Below are positions 49,733-58,766 of a stretch of DNA of 64,000 nt, in pieces. Below the pieces are notes generated by a model. That model saw nothing but the letters and a program-made list of their open reading frames with translations. It searched no databases and was not told the DNA's origin. Position numbers and translations under genes: made by a program. Position 1 is the first letter of the stretch. The number at the start of each line of letters is the position of its first letter. Source of the stretch: Oscillospiraceae bacterium (GTDB lineage: Bacteria > Bacillota > Clostridia > Oscillospirales > Oscillospiraceae); the NCBI GenBank assembly GCA_015068325.1, contig SVKQ01000012.1, positions 124,001-188,000 on the forward strand, written 5' to 3'.

Positions 49733-50611
49733 CTAAACATCCTTTTTGGCAGAGTGGAGTTCCATGAGGACCAGACTGAGCAGCATCAGCGCCGCACCCA
49801 AATAGCCGCGGGGCAGCAGCACCTCGTGGGCGATGAAGAAAGCAACGATGGCAGAGAACACGGGCTCCAGTGTGAAGATGAGCCCCACATGGGTGGCTGA
49901 GGTGTATTGCTGCTGCACGGTTTGGATCACAAAGGCAATGCCGGAGCAGAAGATGCCCAGGAACAGGGCCGCGGTCCAGATGCCCGGCGTCTGCGGCAGG
50001 CGCGGCGTCTCCATGAAGAGGGAGAGAAGCAGCGTCAGTATGCCCACCACGCCCAACTCACACACACCCAGTGCCAGCGGGTCCACGCCCGGCTGGCGGA
50101 CGGCCCGCTCTGTCAGCAGCAGGTCGATGCTGTAGCAAAGAGCCACGCCCAGACACAACAGGTCGCCGCTGCGGGGGCGAAACTGCTCATTCAGCGTCAG
50201 CAATGCCAAACCGATCGTGCATAAAAGCAGCGCAAAAAACAGCTTTTTCTGGGGCCGCGTACGGTAAAGCAAAAAGTGCAGCACCGGTGTGAACACCACC
50301 GGCAGAGCACAGATGAAGCCGGCGTTGGACAGGGATGTACGGGATATGCCGTAGCCATAGAAGATATAGCAGCCTGCCAGCGCCAGACCTACCAGCAGGC
50401 TGTGACGCAGCGTGGCGGCGTTGACATGCCGCACGTTTTTAAAGAAGACCGCGCTCAGCACCAGAAACGCACTCAGAAACCGGAAGGCGGTGAGGAACAG
50501 GGGCGGCATCTCCTGCAGGCACTGGTCGGTGAGATAGTAGGATGCCCCCCAGAAGGCGGTGACCAGGACCAGCAGCAGATCGGCTTTTCTCTGTTTGGAC
50601 AACGCACACAC
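49733..50611 (-). CDS. EamA/DMT-family transporter
   Basis: The 292-residue protein has ten membrane helices and two EamA repeats (ATFWGASYYLTDQCLQEMPPLF at the start; a second copy from about residue 150, HVGLIFTLEPVFSAIVAF near the end). The family exports or imports amino acids and other metabolites. The start is GTG at 50611 with GGAAAGGG just before it. Substrate unknown. Confidence 0.85.
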   Translation of the reverse strand: MCALSKQRKADLLLVLVTAFWGASYYLTDQCLQEMPPLFLTAFRFLSAFLVLSAVFFKNVRHVNAATLRHSLLVGLALAGCYIFYGYGISRTSLSNAGFICALPVVFTPVLHFLLYRTRPQKKLFFALLLCTIGLALLTLNEQFRPRSGDLLCLGVALCYSIDLLLTERAVRQPGVDPLALGVCELGVVGILTLLLSLFMETPRLPQTPGIWTAALFLGIFCSGIAFVIQTVQQQYTSATHVGLIFTLEPVFSAIVAFFIAHEVLLPRGYLGAALMLLSLVLMELHSAKKDV

Positions 50612-50669
50612 CGCCCTTTCCCGTGGAATATGCGTCTATCATACCATAAAAAAGGAAAAAAGAGAACGG

Positions 50670-51737
50670 TTATTTCCATAATTTCAGGTATCCGGCGTCA
50701 TGAAGCTGTTTGAGCAGCAGCAACGCGATGGGACACAGGATCATGCCGCCCACCCCCAGGGCGCGGAAGCCCGCATACATGGCCACCAGCGCTGGCAGCG
50801 GCGGCAGACCCGCCTGAGCCGCCATGATGCGTGGCTCGGTAACGCTGCGCACAAAGGCGATGACGGCGTAGAGGGCAGCCAACGCCAGCGACCGGGGCAC
50901 ATTGCCTGCCAGGAGCAGCAGGGCGGACCAGGGCAGAAGCACCGTGCCAGTGCCGAACACCGGCAGAGCGTCAATCAGCGCCACGGTGACTGCCAGCAGC
51001 AGGGCGTAGGGTTGGCGCAGCAGCAAAAACCCAACCAGCAACTGGAAAAAGGTGAGGGTCAGCAGAATACACTGTGCTTTCAGCCACTTGCCTAGGGTAG
51101 AGAAGAGATGGTTCCGCAGACCCTTTGCCCAGGTCTGCCCGGCAGGTGACAGCTGACGGCGGACAAAGGCGGCGATGGCGGGATAGGTGCTGACGGAGAA
51201 AAACATCGCCAGGGCGGTGGTGACACAGAACAGGCCTGCTTGGGGAAGTGAGGCGGCCAGCGATGCCAGAAAGCGCAGGCCGGCGGCGGAGAAATCGCCC
51301 GCCAGAGCGGAGAATTGTTCCGGCAGCCGCGCTACCAGCTGCTCCATGTCCTCCCGCAGGCCGGCAGGACAGGAGGCGGAGAAGCTTTCCAGGCGGCGAA
51401 AAATACTGTCCGCCAGTGCCGGAAGACCCGTCAGATAGGCCGGGAGCCGCTGCAGGGCCTCATTGGCTTGACGGAGCAGATGCTTGAGCAGCGTGGCCAC
51501 CAGTGCGGCTGCAGCGGAGAAGAGCAGCAGCGTGAACACAGCAGACAGAAAGACGCGGCGCAGATGCATCCGCCGTCGTACTGCTTCAATAGCAGGATCT
51601 ACCAGTGCGGCGATCCCCAGAGCCAGCAGGAAAGGCAGCAGCCACCCCAACAGATAACGCAGGCACAACCAGAGCAGCGAGGCAGCAGTGGCCCAACAGG
51701 CAGCCCGGACGAGAAAGTGTTTTTGTTTTTCGTACAA
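50670..51737 (-). CDS. AI-2E/YtvI-like membrane permease
   Basis: The 355-residue protein has seven to eight membrane helices in the PerM/AI-2E arrangement, with LLPFLLALGIAALVDPAIEAV near the start and the LPVFGTGTVLLPWSALLLLAGN and EPRIMAAQAGLPPLPALVAMYAG motifs. In spore formers the YtvI branch is linked to sporulation. The start is TTG at 51737 after AAAGGAG. Substrate unknown. Confidence 0.82.
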   Translation of the reverse strand: MYEKQKHFLVRAACWATAASLLWLCLRYLLGWLLPFLLALGIAALVDPAIEAVRRRMHLRRVFLSAVFTLLLFSAAAALVATLLKHLLRQANEALQRLPAYLTGLPALADSIFRRLESFSASCPAGLREDMEQLVARLPEQFSALAGDFSAAGLRFLASLAASLPQAGLFCVTTALAMFFSVSTYPAIAAFVRRQLSPAGQTWAKGLRNHLFSTLGKWLKAQCILLTLTFFQLLVGFLLLRQPYALLLAVTVALIDALPVFGTGTVLLPWSALLLLAGNVPRSLALAALYAVIAFVRSVTEPRIMAAQAGLPPLPALVAMYAGFRALGVGGMILCPIALLLLKQLHDAGYLKLWK

Positions 51738-51849
51738 GTGCGGCTCCTTTCACGAAAAAGAGAACTTGTGTTTTGTACCGATGTATGCTACGATGACAAT
51801 ACAATTTACAAGGTATCTGTGCTTCATACACGGACGAGGAGGAACGAGC

Positions 51850-52284
51850 ATGGGGAACAAATACTACATTGTGGCGGAGGAAGCGTTGCCGAAGGTCTTT
51901 GTCAAGGTGGCAGAGGTCAAGCGGATGCTGCAGGTGGGGGAGGCTCGCACGGTGGGAGAGGCCGCGGCCCAGGTGAGCATCAGCCGCAGTGCTTTTTACA
52001 AGTACAAGGACGCGGTGCAGCCCTTTCAGGATATGAAAGCCGGACGGATCATCACCTTTTACGCTCTACTGAAGGATAACCCCGGCGTATTGAGCCACTA
52101 CCTCTCTATTTTTGCCGGGTCCGGTGCGAATATTCTGACCATCAACCAGACTATTCCCACCAATGGCTGTGCCGGCGTGACCATCTCCGCCGAGACCAGC
52201 GAGATGACGGAGGACATCGATGAGATGATCACCCGCGTTTCCGCTGCTGCGGGTGTGCTGAAGTTCGAGATCTTGGCGGGCTAA
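51850..52284 (+). CDS. ACT-domain protein (PheB/UPF0735 type)
   Basis: The 144-residue protein has an N-terminal HTH-like part (TVGEAAAQVSISRSAFYKYKDAV) and a C-terminal ACT domain (LKDNPGVLSHYLSIFAGSGANILTINQTIP). This matches the PheB/UPF0735 family, thought to sense amino acids, and the gene often precedes homoserine dehydrogenase, which is not found here. GAGGAGG precedes the ATG. Confidence 0.88.
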   Translation: MGNKYYIVAEEALPKVFVKVAEVKRMLQVGEARTVGEAAAQVSISRSAFYKYKDAVQPFQDMKAGRIITFYALLKDNPGVLSHYLSIFAGSGANILTINQTIPTNGCAGVTISAETSEMTEDIDEMITRVSAAAGVLKFEILAG

Positions 52285-52314
52285 CCGTACAGGATACGCT
52301 GGATGAACGAAAAA

Positions 52315-52349
52315 GAGACCCTGCCGATCGCTCGGCGGGGTCTCTTTTT
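52315..52349. terminator. terminator between ACT gene and queH
   Basis: GAGACCCTGCCGA pairs with TCGGCGGGGTCTC around TCGC with T tail. Confidence 0.85.
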
Positions 52350-52361
52350 GTAAATGTTGGT

Positions 52362-52934
52362 CTAACCGATATGCTTTTCCGGCTGGGACATGTCCCGTTG
52401 GATCTGTTTGGCGTATCGCTCTTCCTCGCTGAATACGCAACCGCAGTACTTCTGCATGTAGAAGCCCAGTTCCCGCGCCCTGGCCTGCCCGGCCCGGAAG
52501 CCGGGGCGGAAATCCCGATAGAGGAATTCAACACCATAGCGCTCGCCCATGCGGCGGGCTGTCTCGGCCAGCAGCTCGTGCTGCTGATAAGGGCTTACCA
52601 GCAGCGTGGAGGTGAAAGAATCATAGCCGTGCTGTGCGGCATAGAGCGCTGTTTGTGCCAGACGCATCTCATAGCACTTGCCGCAGCGGCGGTCGATGTC
52701 ATCGCACACGGTCCGACAGAAGCCCCGCAGCCCGTAGTCCTCCTGCACGATCAGCTCCACATCGATGGAGGGGGCATAGGCCATCAGCGTGTCGCGGCGA
52801 GCTTTGTACTCCTGATATGGGTGGATATTGGGGTTGAACCAGTAGGCCACCGGTTCGACGCCCTGTGAGCGCAGCAGCTCGATACAGGAGACGGAACAGG
52901 GGGCACAGCAGGTGTGCATCAGCGTCTTACTCAT
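52362..52934 (-). CDS. queH: epoxyqueuosine reductase QueH
   Basis: The 190-residue protein is of the DUF208/QueH type, which performs the last step of queuosine tRNA modification in many anaerobes. Conserved Cys pairs are in HTCCAPCS, CDDIDRRCGKCYEMR and KYCGCVFSEEERY, ligands for an iron-sulfur cluster and metal. Its ATG overlaps the stop of the upstream ferredoxin-flavoprotein gene by four bases (ATGA). Confidence 0.92.
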   Translation of the reverse strand: MSKTLMHTCCAPCSVSCIELLRSQGVEPVAYWFNPNIHPYQEYKARRDTLMAYAPSIDVELIVQEDYGLRGFCRTVCDDIDRRCGKCYEMRLAQTALYAAQHGYDSFTSTLLVSPYQQHELLAETARRMGERYGVEFLYRDFRPGFRAGQARARELGFYMQKYCGCVFSEEERYAKQIQRDMSQPEKHIG

Positions 52935-54103
52935 GACTTTCCCTCTTTGGACTTTCTGTGAAACAGATCCCGCAGGCGCCGTCTGCCTCTCCCAGCCTGA
53001 TAGGCCAGCGGGGCGAGGAAGCGGCTCTGTACCTGGCGGAAGGGCTGCTGGGCAAAAGCGGCGAAAAACTCTGCCCGCTCGGCGGGAACGGGCACGGGGG
53101 CCGACAGCGCCGGATCACAGGCCACGGCCTCTTCCAGCGTGCGGGCCTCCTTTTTCAGCGGCAGTACATCCAGGGTCTGGGCCCCCTTGGCGGTGTTTAC
53201 CAGCAGCAGTGAGATGCCGCGGCATTGCTCCTGGGGATAGAAATCCCTGGGCAGTCCACGGAAGACACCCAGCGTCAGGTCGCCGGGGCGGTCGGTAGAG
53301 GCATAGGAACAGGTGTGGCAGGAAGGACGGAAAAGCAGCGCCCGCCGCCGGCCGCGGCCCAGTTCGCTCTTGCCTGCAGGCGCATCAAAGGTGGAGTTGT
53401 CCTCAAAAAGGACGCGAAAACGCCGCTCTGTGCTGCCGGACAGCTTGGCAGAGAAGGAGACGTCCGTGGGACGCTTGCGCTTGACATAGGCCATGGAGCG
53501 CAGCAACTGATCCCATACGCCGGGGGATACCACACCGCTGCAGACCACGTCTACCGTCAGCAGGTTTTCAGGGTGTTCTCCCAGATAGTGGTAAAGGCCA
53601 TCCACTTGACAGGGCGTGCCGCTGAAGAGAACGCGGCGCCCCTGCTCCAGATGGTGCCGGATGCGCTCGTAGGTGTCGCCTATATCGCTCTGCACCGGCT
53701 TGGCGCCCAGCAGACGAGTGAGTTCCTGTCCGTTCCGGGCGGCCACATGGCGAACGTGGAGCTCCTCGTCCAGTGCCGCACCGAACACGATACCGCCGCC
53801 CTCCAGCATATAGTCTGCCAACAGGTAGAACACGCCGCCGGCGGTGGAGGCGCTGCGCGCCGTCTCATCGGGGCACCAGGCGGCGAATACGGCGGGAGCG
53901 CTGCGTTTCTCCCGCTGTCGGAGCACCGGACAGATGTGGGTACAGTGGCCGCACTGAATGCAGGCGTCCGTCACCGTGGGGCGCAGAAAGCCCTCCCGGT
54001 CCGGCAGCAGATGGATGGCGTTTTTGGGGCAGCCGCTGGCGCAGGCACCGCAGCCGGTGCAGCGGTCTCTGGGGGCCAGCTTCGGCCACTGGAGCTCAGA
54101 CAA
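52931..54103 (-). CDS. FrhB/FdhB-type iron-sulfur flavoprotein
   Basis: The 390-residue protein begins with two 4Fe-4S sites (CTGCGACASGCPKNAI and CIQCGHCTHICP), followed by a coenzyme F420 hydrogenase beta-subunit type domain (GARKPVQ-like AKPVQSDIGDTYE, GTPCQVDGLYHYLG, RPSCHTCSYASTDRPGDLTLG). Members pass electrons through FAD. I choose TTG 54103, five bases after GGAGGTGA, because the longer ORF start has no site. It overlaps queH and could supply its electrons; this is inference. Confidence 0.82.
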   Translation of the reverse strand: MSELQWPKLAPRDRCTGCGACASGCPKNAIHLLPDREGFLRPTVTDACIQCGHCTHICPVLRQREKRSAPAVFAAWCPDETARSASTAGGVFYLLADYMLEGGGIVFGAALDEELHVRHVAARNGQELTRLLGAKPVQSDIGDTYERIRHHLEQGRRVLFSGTPCQVDGLYHYLGEHPENLLTVDVVCSGVVSPGVWDQLLRSMAYVKRKRPTDVSFSAKLSGSTERRFRVLFEDNSTFDAPAGKSELGRGRRRALLFRPSCHTCSYASTDRPGDLTLGVFRGLPRDFYPQEQCRGISLLLVNTAKGAQTLDVLPLKKEARTLEEAVACDPALSAPVPVPAERAEFFAAFAQQPFRQVQSRFLAPLAYQAGRGRRRLRDLFHRKSKEGKS

Positions 54104-54170
54104 GCGGATCACCTCCCGCGAAAGAGTCAAAGGATGGTTCGATTGTAGCACGTCTGCACGCAAAAAACAA

Positions 54171-54191
54171 GCCGGCGCACGAAGCGCCGGC
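54171..54191 (-). terminator. terminator after the histidine kinase
   Basis: On the minus strand GCCGGCGC pairs with GCGCCGGC and is followed by TTGTTTTTT. The F420-hydrogenase-type gene starts 60 bases further on, so it needs its own promoter. Confidence 0.8.
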
Positions 54192-54205
54192 CTGTGAGAA
54201 GGTCG

Positions 54206-56101
54206 CTATTCGATATAGGCTGCAAAATCCAGCTGGGCCTTGAACAGGTCACCGTCCACCGAAAGGAGAAAGTCGCCCTGCTGCAGCCGGGTCAATCCGG
54301 TGGCGATGCTGAGCCCCAGACCGCTGCCGTCGGTGGAGCGGGAGGCGTCGCCCCGGACAAACCGTTCGGTCAGTTCGTCGGCGGAGATGTTGAGAGGGTA
54401 GCGGGAGACATTCTTAACGGTGATAAGCACACGGCCGCGAAGTGCCTCGCTGGAGAGGTAGACTCGGGTGCCGGGCATGGCGTATTTGCATACGTTGCTC
54501 ATCAGGTTGTCCAGCACCCGCCACAGCAGCTTGCCGTCAGCGCGGATGTGGGGCGAGGTCTCGTCCAGCGTCAGCACCGGTTCGATGCCGTTGTCCGCCA
54601 GGCGCTGGCGGTACTCGCCGGCCACTTGGGAGAGGAACACGTTCACATCGGTGTCGGCCAGCGCCACGGGGATGGCGCCGCTGGCGGCCTTGGAGGCCTC
54701 CACCAGATCCTCTGTCAGCTTGCGCAGACGACTGGACTGGCGGTCCAGCACCGCAATGTACTCCTCGGCGGCAGGATTGTCGATTTCTTCTTTTTTCAGC
54801 AGATCTACGTAGTTGACGATGGAAGTCAGCGGCGTCTTGATGTCGTGGCTGACGTTGGTGATAAGCTCCGTCTTCATCCGCTCGGACTTGAGCTGTTCCT
54901 CCACCGCCCTGCGCATGCCCTGCTGCACGGCGTTGAGATCCTCGGCGTGGCGGCGGAAATCACCGATGAGGAACCGGGTATCCACCCGGTTGTCATAGTT
55001 GCCCGCCGCCAACTCGTGCCCGCCCTTTTGCAGCTTGCGCAGGCCGATGGCGATGTAGATGAGGAAGAGCCCCATCAAAAGATTGAACAGAAGCATGATG
55101 ATAAGAAATTCCGAATCCCAGTAGTTCAGGACGCACAGCAGGTCCAACAGCAGCATGGCGGTCACGCCCAGTGTGGTGCGCCACACCAGCGGTATGCTGG
55201 ACAACACCCGTCCCAGCCACCGCAGAGCACGCCACAGCAGCCGCAGCAGCCAGGCGACGGCGCTGCCCCGGATCACCGTGCCGGCTTTGCACTGGGCGGA
55301 AAAGACAGTCAGGAACAGGTACAGCAGTACCACGCCTCCGGCAATGGAAAAGACATTATAGCGGTTATAGGGGGAATCGGTAACGGCATAATAGAAGAAA
55401 AGGAGGAACAGCCATAGATCCACGGGGATCCGGTCGAACCAGGTCAGGTGGATGCCCTCGTGGCCCTGCCAATGGCCGGCAGAGGCCAGGGTGAAAGACA
55501 GAAAAAAGACCCAGCCGGCCAGGAACAGAAGTTCCAGCGCCGCGACGCCATAGCGACAGCGGATGGCGGTGTCGATCACGCGGACGTCAAAATTGTTGGA
55601 ACGGTACTGCGTCGTCAACTCCGCCCGAAGCACATAGGAGGGAGTGCCTTCTTTTGCCGCCTCCACGCCGGCGTAAAGGGGCTCCTCCACCGCGCATAGG
55701 GAACCGTCCGTGGACAGGTAGTTGCTGAACAGAAGCTCGGCCTCCATCGTATACAGGCGCAGGGAACAGGAGCTGTCGATGAAGCGCTGGGCGAAGGACT
55801 TGCCCAGGAGCTCTGTATCGCCGTCCCAGGGCTCGACAGAGGCGGCCTGTTCGCCCGCAAGGTAGGCAGGCACGATGGCGCCGCCGGTTTGCGCCCACAG
55901 GTAGTCCTCCGCGGAGTGCAGCTCGTCATAGCACACATCGCTGAACAGACCGGCGCGCAACTGCTGCCCACCGTCCAGATAGACGTTGTTGGCGCCCAGA
56001 TATACGATCAGCGCGCCGCCCAGCAGAAGCAGAACGGAGAAGACGATCAACAGGCAGAAGGCGGTGACCTTGGCCCAAGCCCTGTCGATCCATTTCCTCA
56101 T
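54206..56101 (-). CDS. sensor histidine kinase
   Basis: The 631-residue membrane kinase has an N-terminal helix, an extracellular domain of about 150 residues, then five or more membrane helices, a HAMP-like linker, the dimerisation helix with phospho-acceptor His (NVSHDIKTPLTSIVNYVDLL) and an ATPase domain (DNLMSNVCKYA, DGSGLGLSI). The multi-helix sensor is larger than in VanS-type kinases. It overlaps the response regulator by four bases. The signal is unknown; the adjacent glycosyltransferase suggests the cell envelope. Confidence 0.92.
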   Translation of the reverse strand: MRKWIDRAWAKVTAFCLLIVFSVLLLLGGALIVYLGANNVYLDGGQQLRAGLFSDVCYDELHSAEDYLWAQTGGAIVPAYLAGEQAASVEPWDGDTELLGKSFAQRFIDSSCSLRLYTMEAELLFSNYLSTDGSLCAVEEPLYAGVEAAKEGTPSYVLRAELTTQYRSNNFDVRVIDTAIRCRYGVAALELLFLAGWVFFLSFTLASAGHWQGHEGIHLTWFDRIPVDLWLFLLFFYYAVTDSPYNRYNVFSIAGGVVLLYLFLTVFSAQCKAGTVIRGSAVAWLLRLLWRALRWLGRVLSSIPLVWRTTLGVTAMLLLDLLCVLNYWDSEFLIIMLLFNLLMGLFLIYIAIGLRKLQKGGHELAAGNYDNRVDTRFLIGDFRRHAEDLNAVQQGMRRAVEEQLKSERMKTELITNVSHDIKTPLTSIVNYVDLLKKEEIDNPAAEEYIAVLDRQSSRLRKLTEDLVEASKAASGAIPVALADTDVNVFLSQVAGEYRQRLADNGIEPVLTLDETSPHIRADGKLLWRVLDNLMSNVCKYAMPGTRVYLSSEALRGRVLITVKNVSRYPLNISADELTERFVRGDASRSTDGSGLGLSIATGLTRLQQGDFLLSVDGDLFKAQLDFAAYIE

Positions 56102-56790
56102 TGAATGTCACCCTCTATCTTGTAGCCCTTGCCCCAGACCACTTTCAGGTAGCGGGGTTCGGCAGGATTGATCTCGATTTTCTCCCGGATGTGCCGCACA
56201 TGGACGGCCACGGGATTTTCGCCCAGGCACTCCTCGTGCCAGACCCGGCGGTAGATCTCCGCTGGGGAGAACACTTTGCCGGCGTTCTGCATGAGAAACT
56301 TCAGAATATCGTATTCCAGCGGCGTCAGGTTGGCCGGCTCGCCGTCCACGGTGACAGATTTGGCGTCGTCATCCAGTGAGACGGCGCCGATGGTGATGGC
56401 GCTGGGCCGTACCGCGCCCCCGCCCAACTGCAGGTAGCGCCGCAGCTGGGATTTGACCCGGGCCAGCAGCTCTACCGGGTTGAAGGGCTTGGTCACATAG
56501 TCGTCAGCTCCCACGTTCAGCCCCAGTACCTTGTCGGTGTCCTCTCCCTTGGCGGTCAGCAGGATCACCGGCACATTGCCCCGCCGGCGCAGCTCCGTCA
56601 TGGCGGTGATGCCGTCCATGACAGGCATCATGATGTCCATCAGCACCAGGTGGATATCCTCACGCTCTACCGCCTCCAGTGCCTCGCGGCCGTTGCAGGC
56701 TGTGAAGACCCGATAGCCCTCAGATGAGAGATAGATGGTCAGCGCGGATACAATATCCTTTTCATCATCACAGACTAAAATGTTGTACAT
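56098..56790 (-). CDS. OmpR-family response regulator
   Basis: The 230-residue protein has a receiver domain (VCDDEKDIV acidic pair, phospho-acceptor Asp in VLMDIMMPVMDG, Lys in LTAKGED) and a winged-helix DNA-binding domain (LTPLEYDILKFLMQNAGKVFS, AVHVRHIREKIE). GGAGG precedes the ATG. Partner of the kinase that follows. Confidence 0.95.
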   Translation of the reverse strand: MYNILVCDDEKDIVSALTIYLSSEGYRVFTACNGREALEAVEREDIHLVLMDIMMPVMDGITAMTELRRRGNVPVILLTAKGEDTDKVLGLNVGADDYVTKPFNPVELLARVKSQLRRYLQLGGGAVRPSAITIGAVSLDDDAKSVTVDGEPANLTPLEYDILKFLMQNAGKVFSPAEIYRRVWHEECLGENPVAVHVRHIREKIEINPAEPRYLKVVWGKGYKIEGDIQ

Positions 56791-56824
56791 GGATTACCTC
56801 CGATGGGATGGCGGGGCGGGAGAA

Positions 56825-58087
56825 TCAAAAGGGCAGCGCCTCTTGGCTGCCGCGCTTGCGCAGTGCGGCGGCGGAGACCCGATGCTCCACGGGTTTCCAT
56901 TCGATCCTACAGAAGAGCACGGACACGGCGATGGGGATGTAGGTGAACATGAACAGGGGGAAGGTGAAGGCGTACAGCACCTTCTTGGCCGGTGCGGTGC
57001 GGATCTGCCGCCACTCGGTAACAGTGGTGATGAGACCGACAGCGAACATAGTGGCGTACATCTGCCCCAGCATCTGACCGATGGAGATGACGGCAATCAT
57101 CAGGTCGTCGCCTACCACAGCTCCATAAATGGCCAGGATCACGTTGCAGAAGAGGGCCGTGGCGGAGAGGATGAAAGCCGGCATGGTGGCCATGGCCATG
57201 TCGAAGCAGGCAAAGCTGCCCCGGCACACGCCGCGGACCAGCGCGCTGCCGTAGCGCCAGAATACCTGCAGCGCGCCCTTGCACCAGCGGCTGCGCTGAC
57301 GCCAGGACTGGCGGAGGTCGGAGGGCTGCTCGTCATAGAGCACGGCCTCCAAACAGAAGGCGATGCGCCGGCCGGCCACGATCTGGTGGATAGAGAACTC
57401 GATGTCCTCGATGAGACTGTGGAAGGGCCAGGGACCCATCTCTGCGGCTACGGCGCGGCTGAAGAGGAAACCGGTGCCGCCCACGGCACAGCTGGTGCCC
57501 AACAGGTGGCGGGCGTGGTTGAGATAGCGGCTCTCCCGCAGGTACCACAAACCGGAGCCGGCGCTGAGCCAGTTGTCGCCGTAATTCTTGGAGTTGCGAT
57601 AGCCGGTGACGATGTCATGTCCGTCGGAGAAGGTGCGGTTCATCTGCTCCACATAGTCGGGAGAGAGAATGTTATCCGCGTCGAAAACGAAGTAACCGTC
57701 AAAGCCGTCCGGGTAATCCTCCTGCAGGTGTTCCATCAGTGCACAGAGCGCGTAGCCCTTGCCTATCTGCACTTTGTTGAACCGTTCGTACACGGTGGCG
57801 CCCGCTGCCCGTGCGATGAGGGCGGTGTCGTCGGTGCAGTTGTCTGCCAGGACAAAGATGTGGATTCGCGAGGCATCATAGGTCTGCCCCCGGAGACTGG
57901 CGATCAGGTCGCCGATGACGGCCTGCTCGTTGCGGGCGCAGATCAGTACGGCAAAGTCGTTGTCTGCCGGCCTGCCATGGGGGCGGGCCCGACGGAACCA
58001 CACCACGGGAATGTAGAGAAACTGATAGGTGTAGCAGACGAAGAAGATGATACCGATGATCCAGTTGACGGTTTTCAGGGTTTCCAT
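56825..58087 (-). CDS. membrane family 2 glycosyltransferase
   Basis: The 420-residue protein has an N-terminal helix, a GT2 catalytic domain (VLICARNEQAVIGDLI, DNCTDDTA, FDADN as DxD, then the QRSRWCKGALQ motif as Q/RxxRW) and three C-terminal membrane helices, as in polysaccharide synthases of the NodC/IcaA kind. The ATG at 58087 follows AAAGGA. It lies 35 bases upstream of the response regulator start on the same strand, so the three may form one envelope-related unit. Confidence 0.88.
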   Translation of the reverse strand: METLKTVNWIIGIIFFVCYTYQFLYIPVVWFRRARPHGRPADNDFAVLICARNEQAVIGDLIASLRGQTYDASRIHIFVLADNCTDDTALIARAAGATVYERFNKVQIGKGYALCALMEHLQEDYPDGFDGYFVFDADNILSPDYVEQMNRTFSDGHDIVTGYRNSKNYGDNWLSAGSGLWYLRESRYLNHARHLLGTSCAVGGTGFLFSRAVAAEMGPWPFHSLIEDIEFSIHQIVAGRRIAFCLEAVLYDEQPSDLRQSWRQRSRWCKGALQVFWRYGSALVRGVCRGSFACFDMAMATMPAFILSATALFCNVILAIYGAVVGDDLMIAVISIGQMLGQMYATMFAVGLITTVTEWRQIRTAPAKKVLYAFTFPLFMFTYIPIAVSVLFCRIEWKPVEHRVSAAALRKRGSQEALPF

Positions 58088-58273
58088 AGTGAGAGATCCT
58101 TTCCGCGCGCAGGAAAAACGGCGCGCATGAGGCCCCGGTGTGCAGAGGCTGCGCACCGGAGGCGGGGCACGATGTGAAAGTTGGTGAGATCTCATTTGGG
58201 ATGATTCCAGTATAGTAGTCTTCGGCTTAAGAAACAAGAGGGGGATTTCTTAAGAATTTGTGAAGGAAAAAAA

Positions 58274-58300
58274 CCGAAGGACACGATCCGTGTCCTCCGG
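58274..58300 (-). terminator. terminator of nifS-nifU
   Basis: On the minus strand CCGGAGGACACG pairs with CGTGTCCTTCGG and is followed by seven T. Confidence 0.85.
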
Positions 58301-58318
58301 TAGTATATGGTGGGGTAT

Positions 58319-58750
58319 CTATACCTCGCAGTGGTCACAGGAGGTGGTGTCTTTCAGCAGTTCATGGTCGTACGCAATGCCGTTTTTCTTGTAGTAGTCC
58401 CGCAGGGCGGCCTTGACGGCCTCTTCGGCCAGCACAGAGCAGTGGAGCTTGTGAGCGGGCAGACCGTCCAGTGCCTCCACCACCGCCTGGTTGGTCAGAG
58501 TCAGCACCTCCTCCAGCGGCTTGCCCTTGATCATCTCGGTGGCCATGGAGCTGGAGGCGATGGCGCTGCCGCAGCCGAAGGTGTTGAACTTTACGTCGGT
58601 CACGGTGCCGTCATTGATCTTCAGATAGATCTTCATGATGTCGCCGCATTTGGCGTTGCCCACCTCACCGATGCCGTCGGCACCTTCAATCTCGCCTACG
58701 TTGCGGGGATGGAGGAAGTGGTCCATTACCTTTTCACTATACAATGCCAT
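58319..58750 (-). CDS. nifU: iron-sulfur scaffold protein NifU/IscU
   Basis: The 143-residue scaffold has the three Cys ligands in NAKCGD, FGCGSA and LHCSVL, the arrangement of the IscU fold on which clusters are built. It ends with a CDHC motif. It follows the cysteine desulfurase by 16 bases, the minimal NIF-type pair of anaerobic Clostridia. Confidence 0.95.
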   Translation of the reverse strand: MALYSEKVMDHFLHPRNVGEIEGADGIGEVGNAKCGDIMKIYLKINDGTVTDVKFNTFGCGSAIASSSMATEMIKGKPLEEVLTLTNQAVVEALDGLPAHKLHCSVLAEEAVKAALRDYYKKNGIAYDHELLKDTTSCDHCEV

Positions 58751-58766
58751 AGAAGTCGCTCCTTTC

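Noticed and set aside
54194-55417. 407-residue plus-strand ORF
   Set aside because: Antisense to the histidine kinase, composed of Gln/His/Gly-rich shadow sequence.
56735-58177. 480-residue plus-strand ORF
   Set aside because: Antisense to the glycosyltransferase with complete GT2 motifs.
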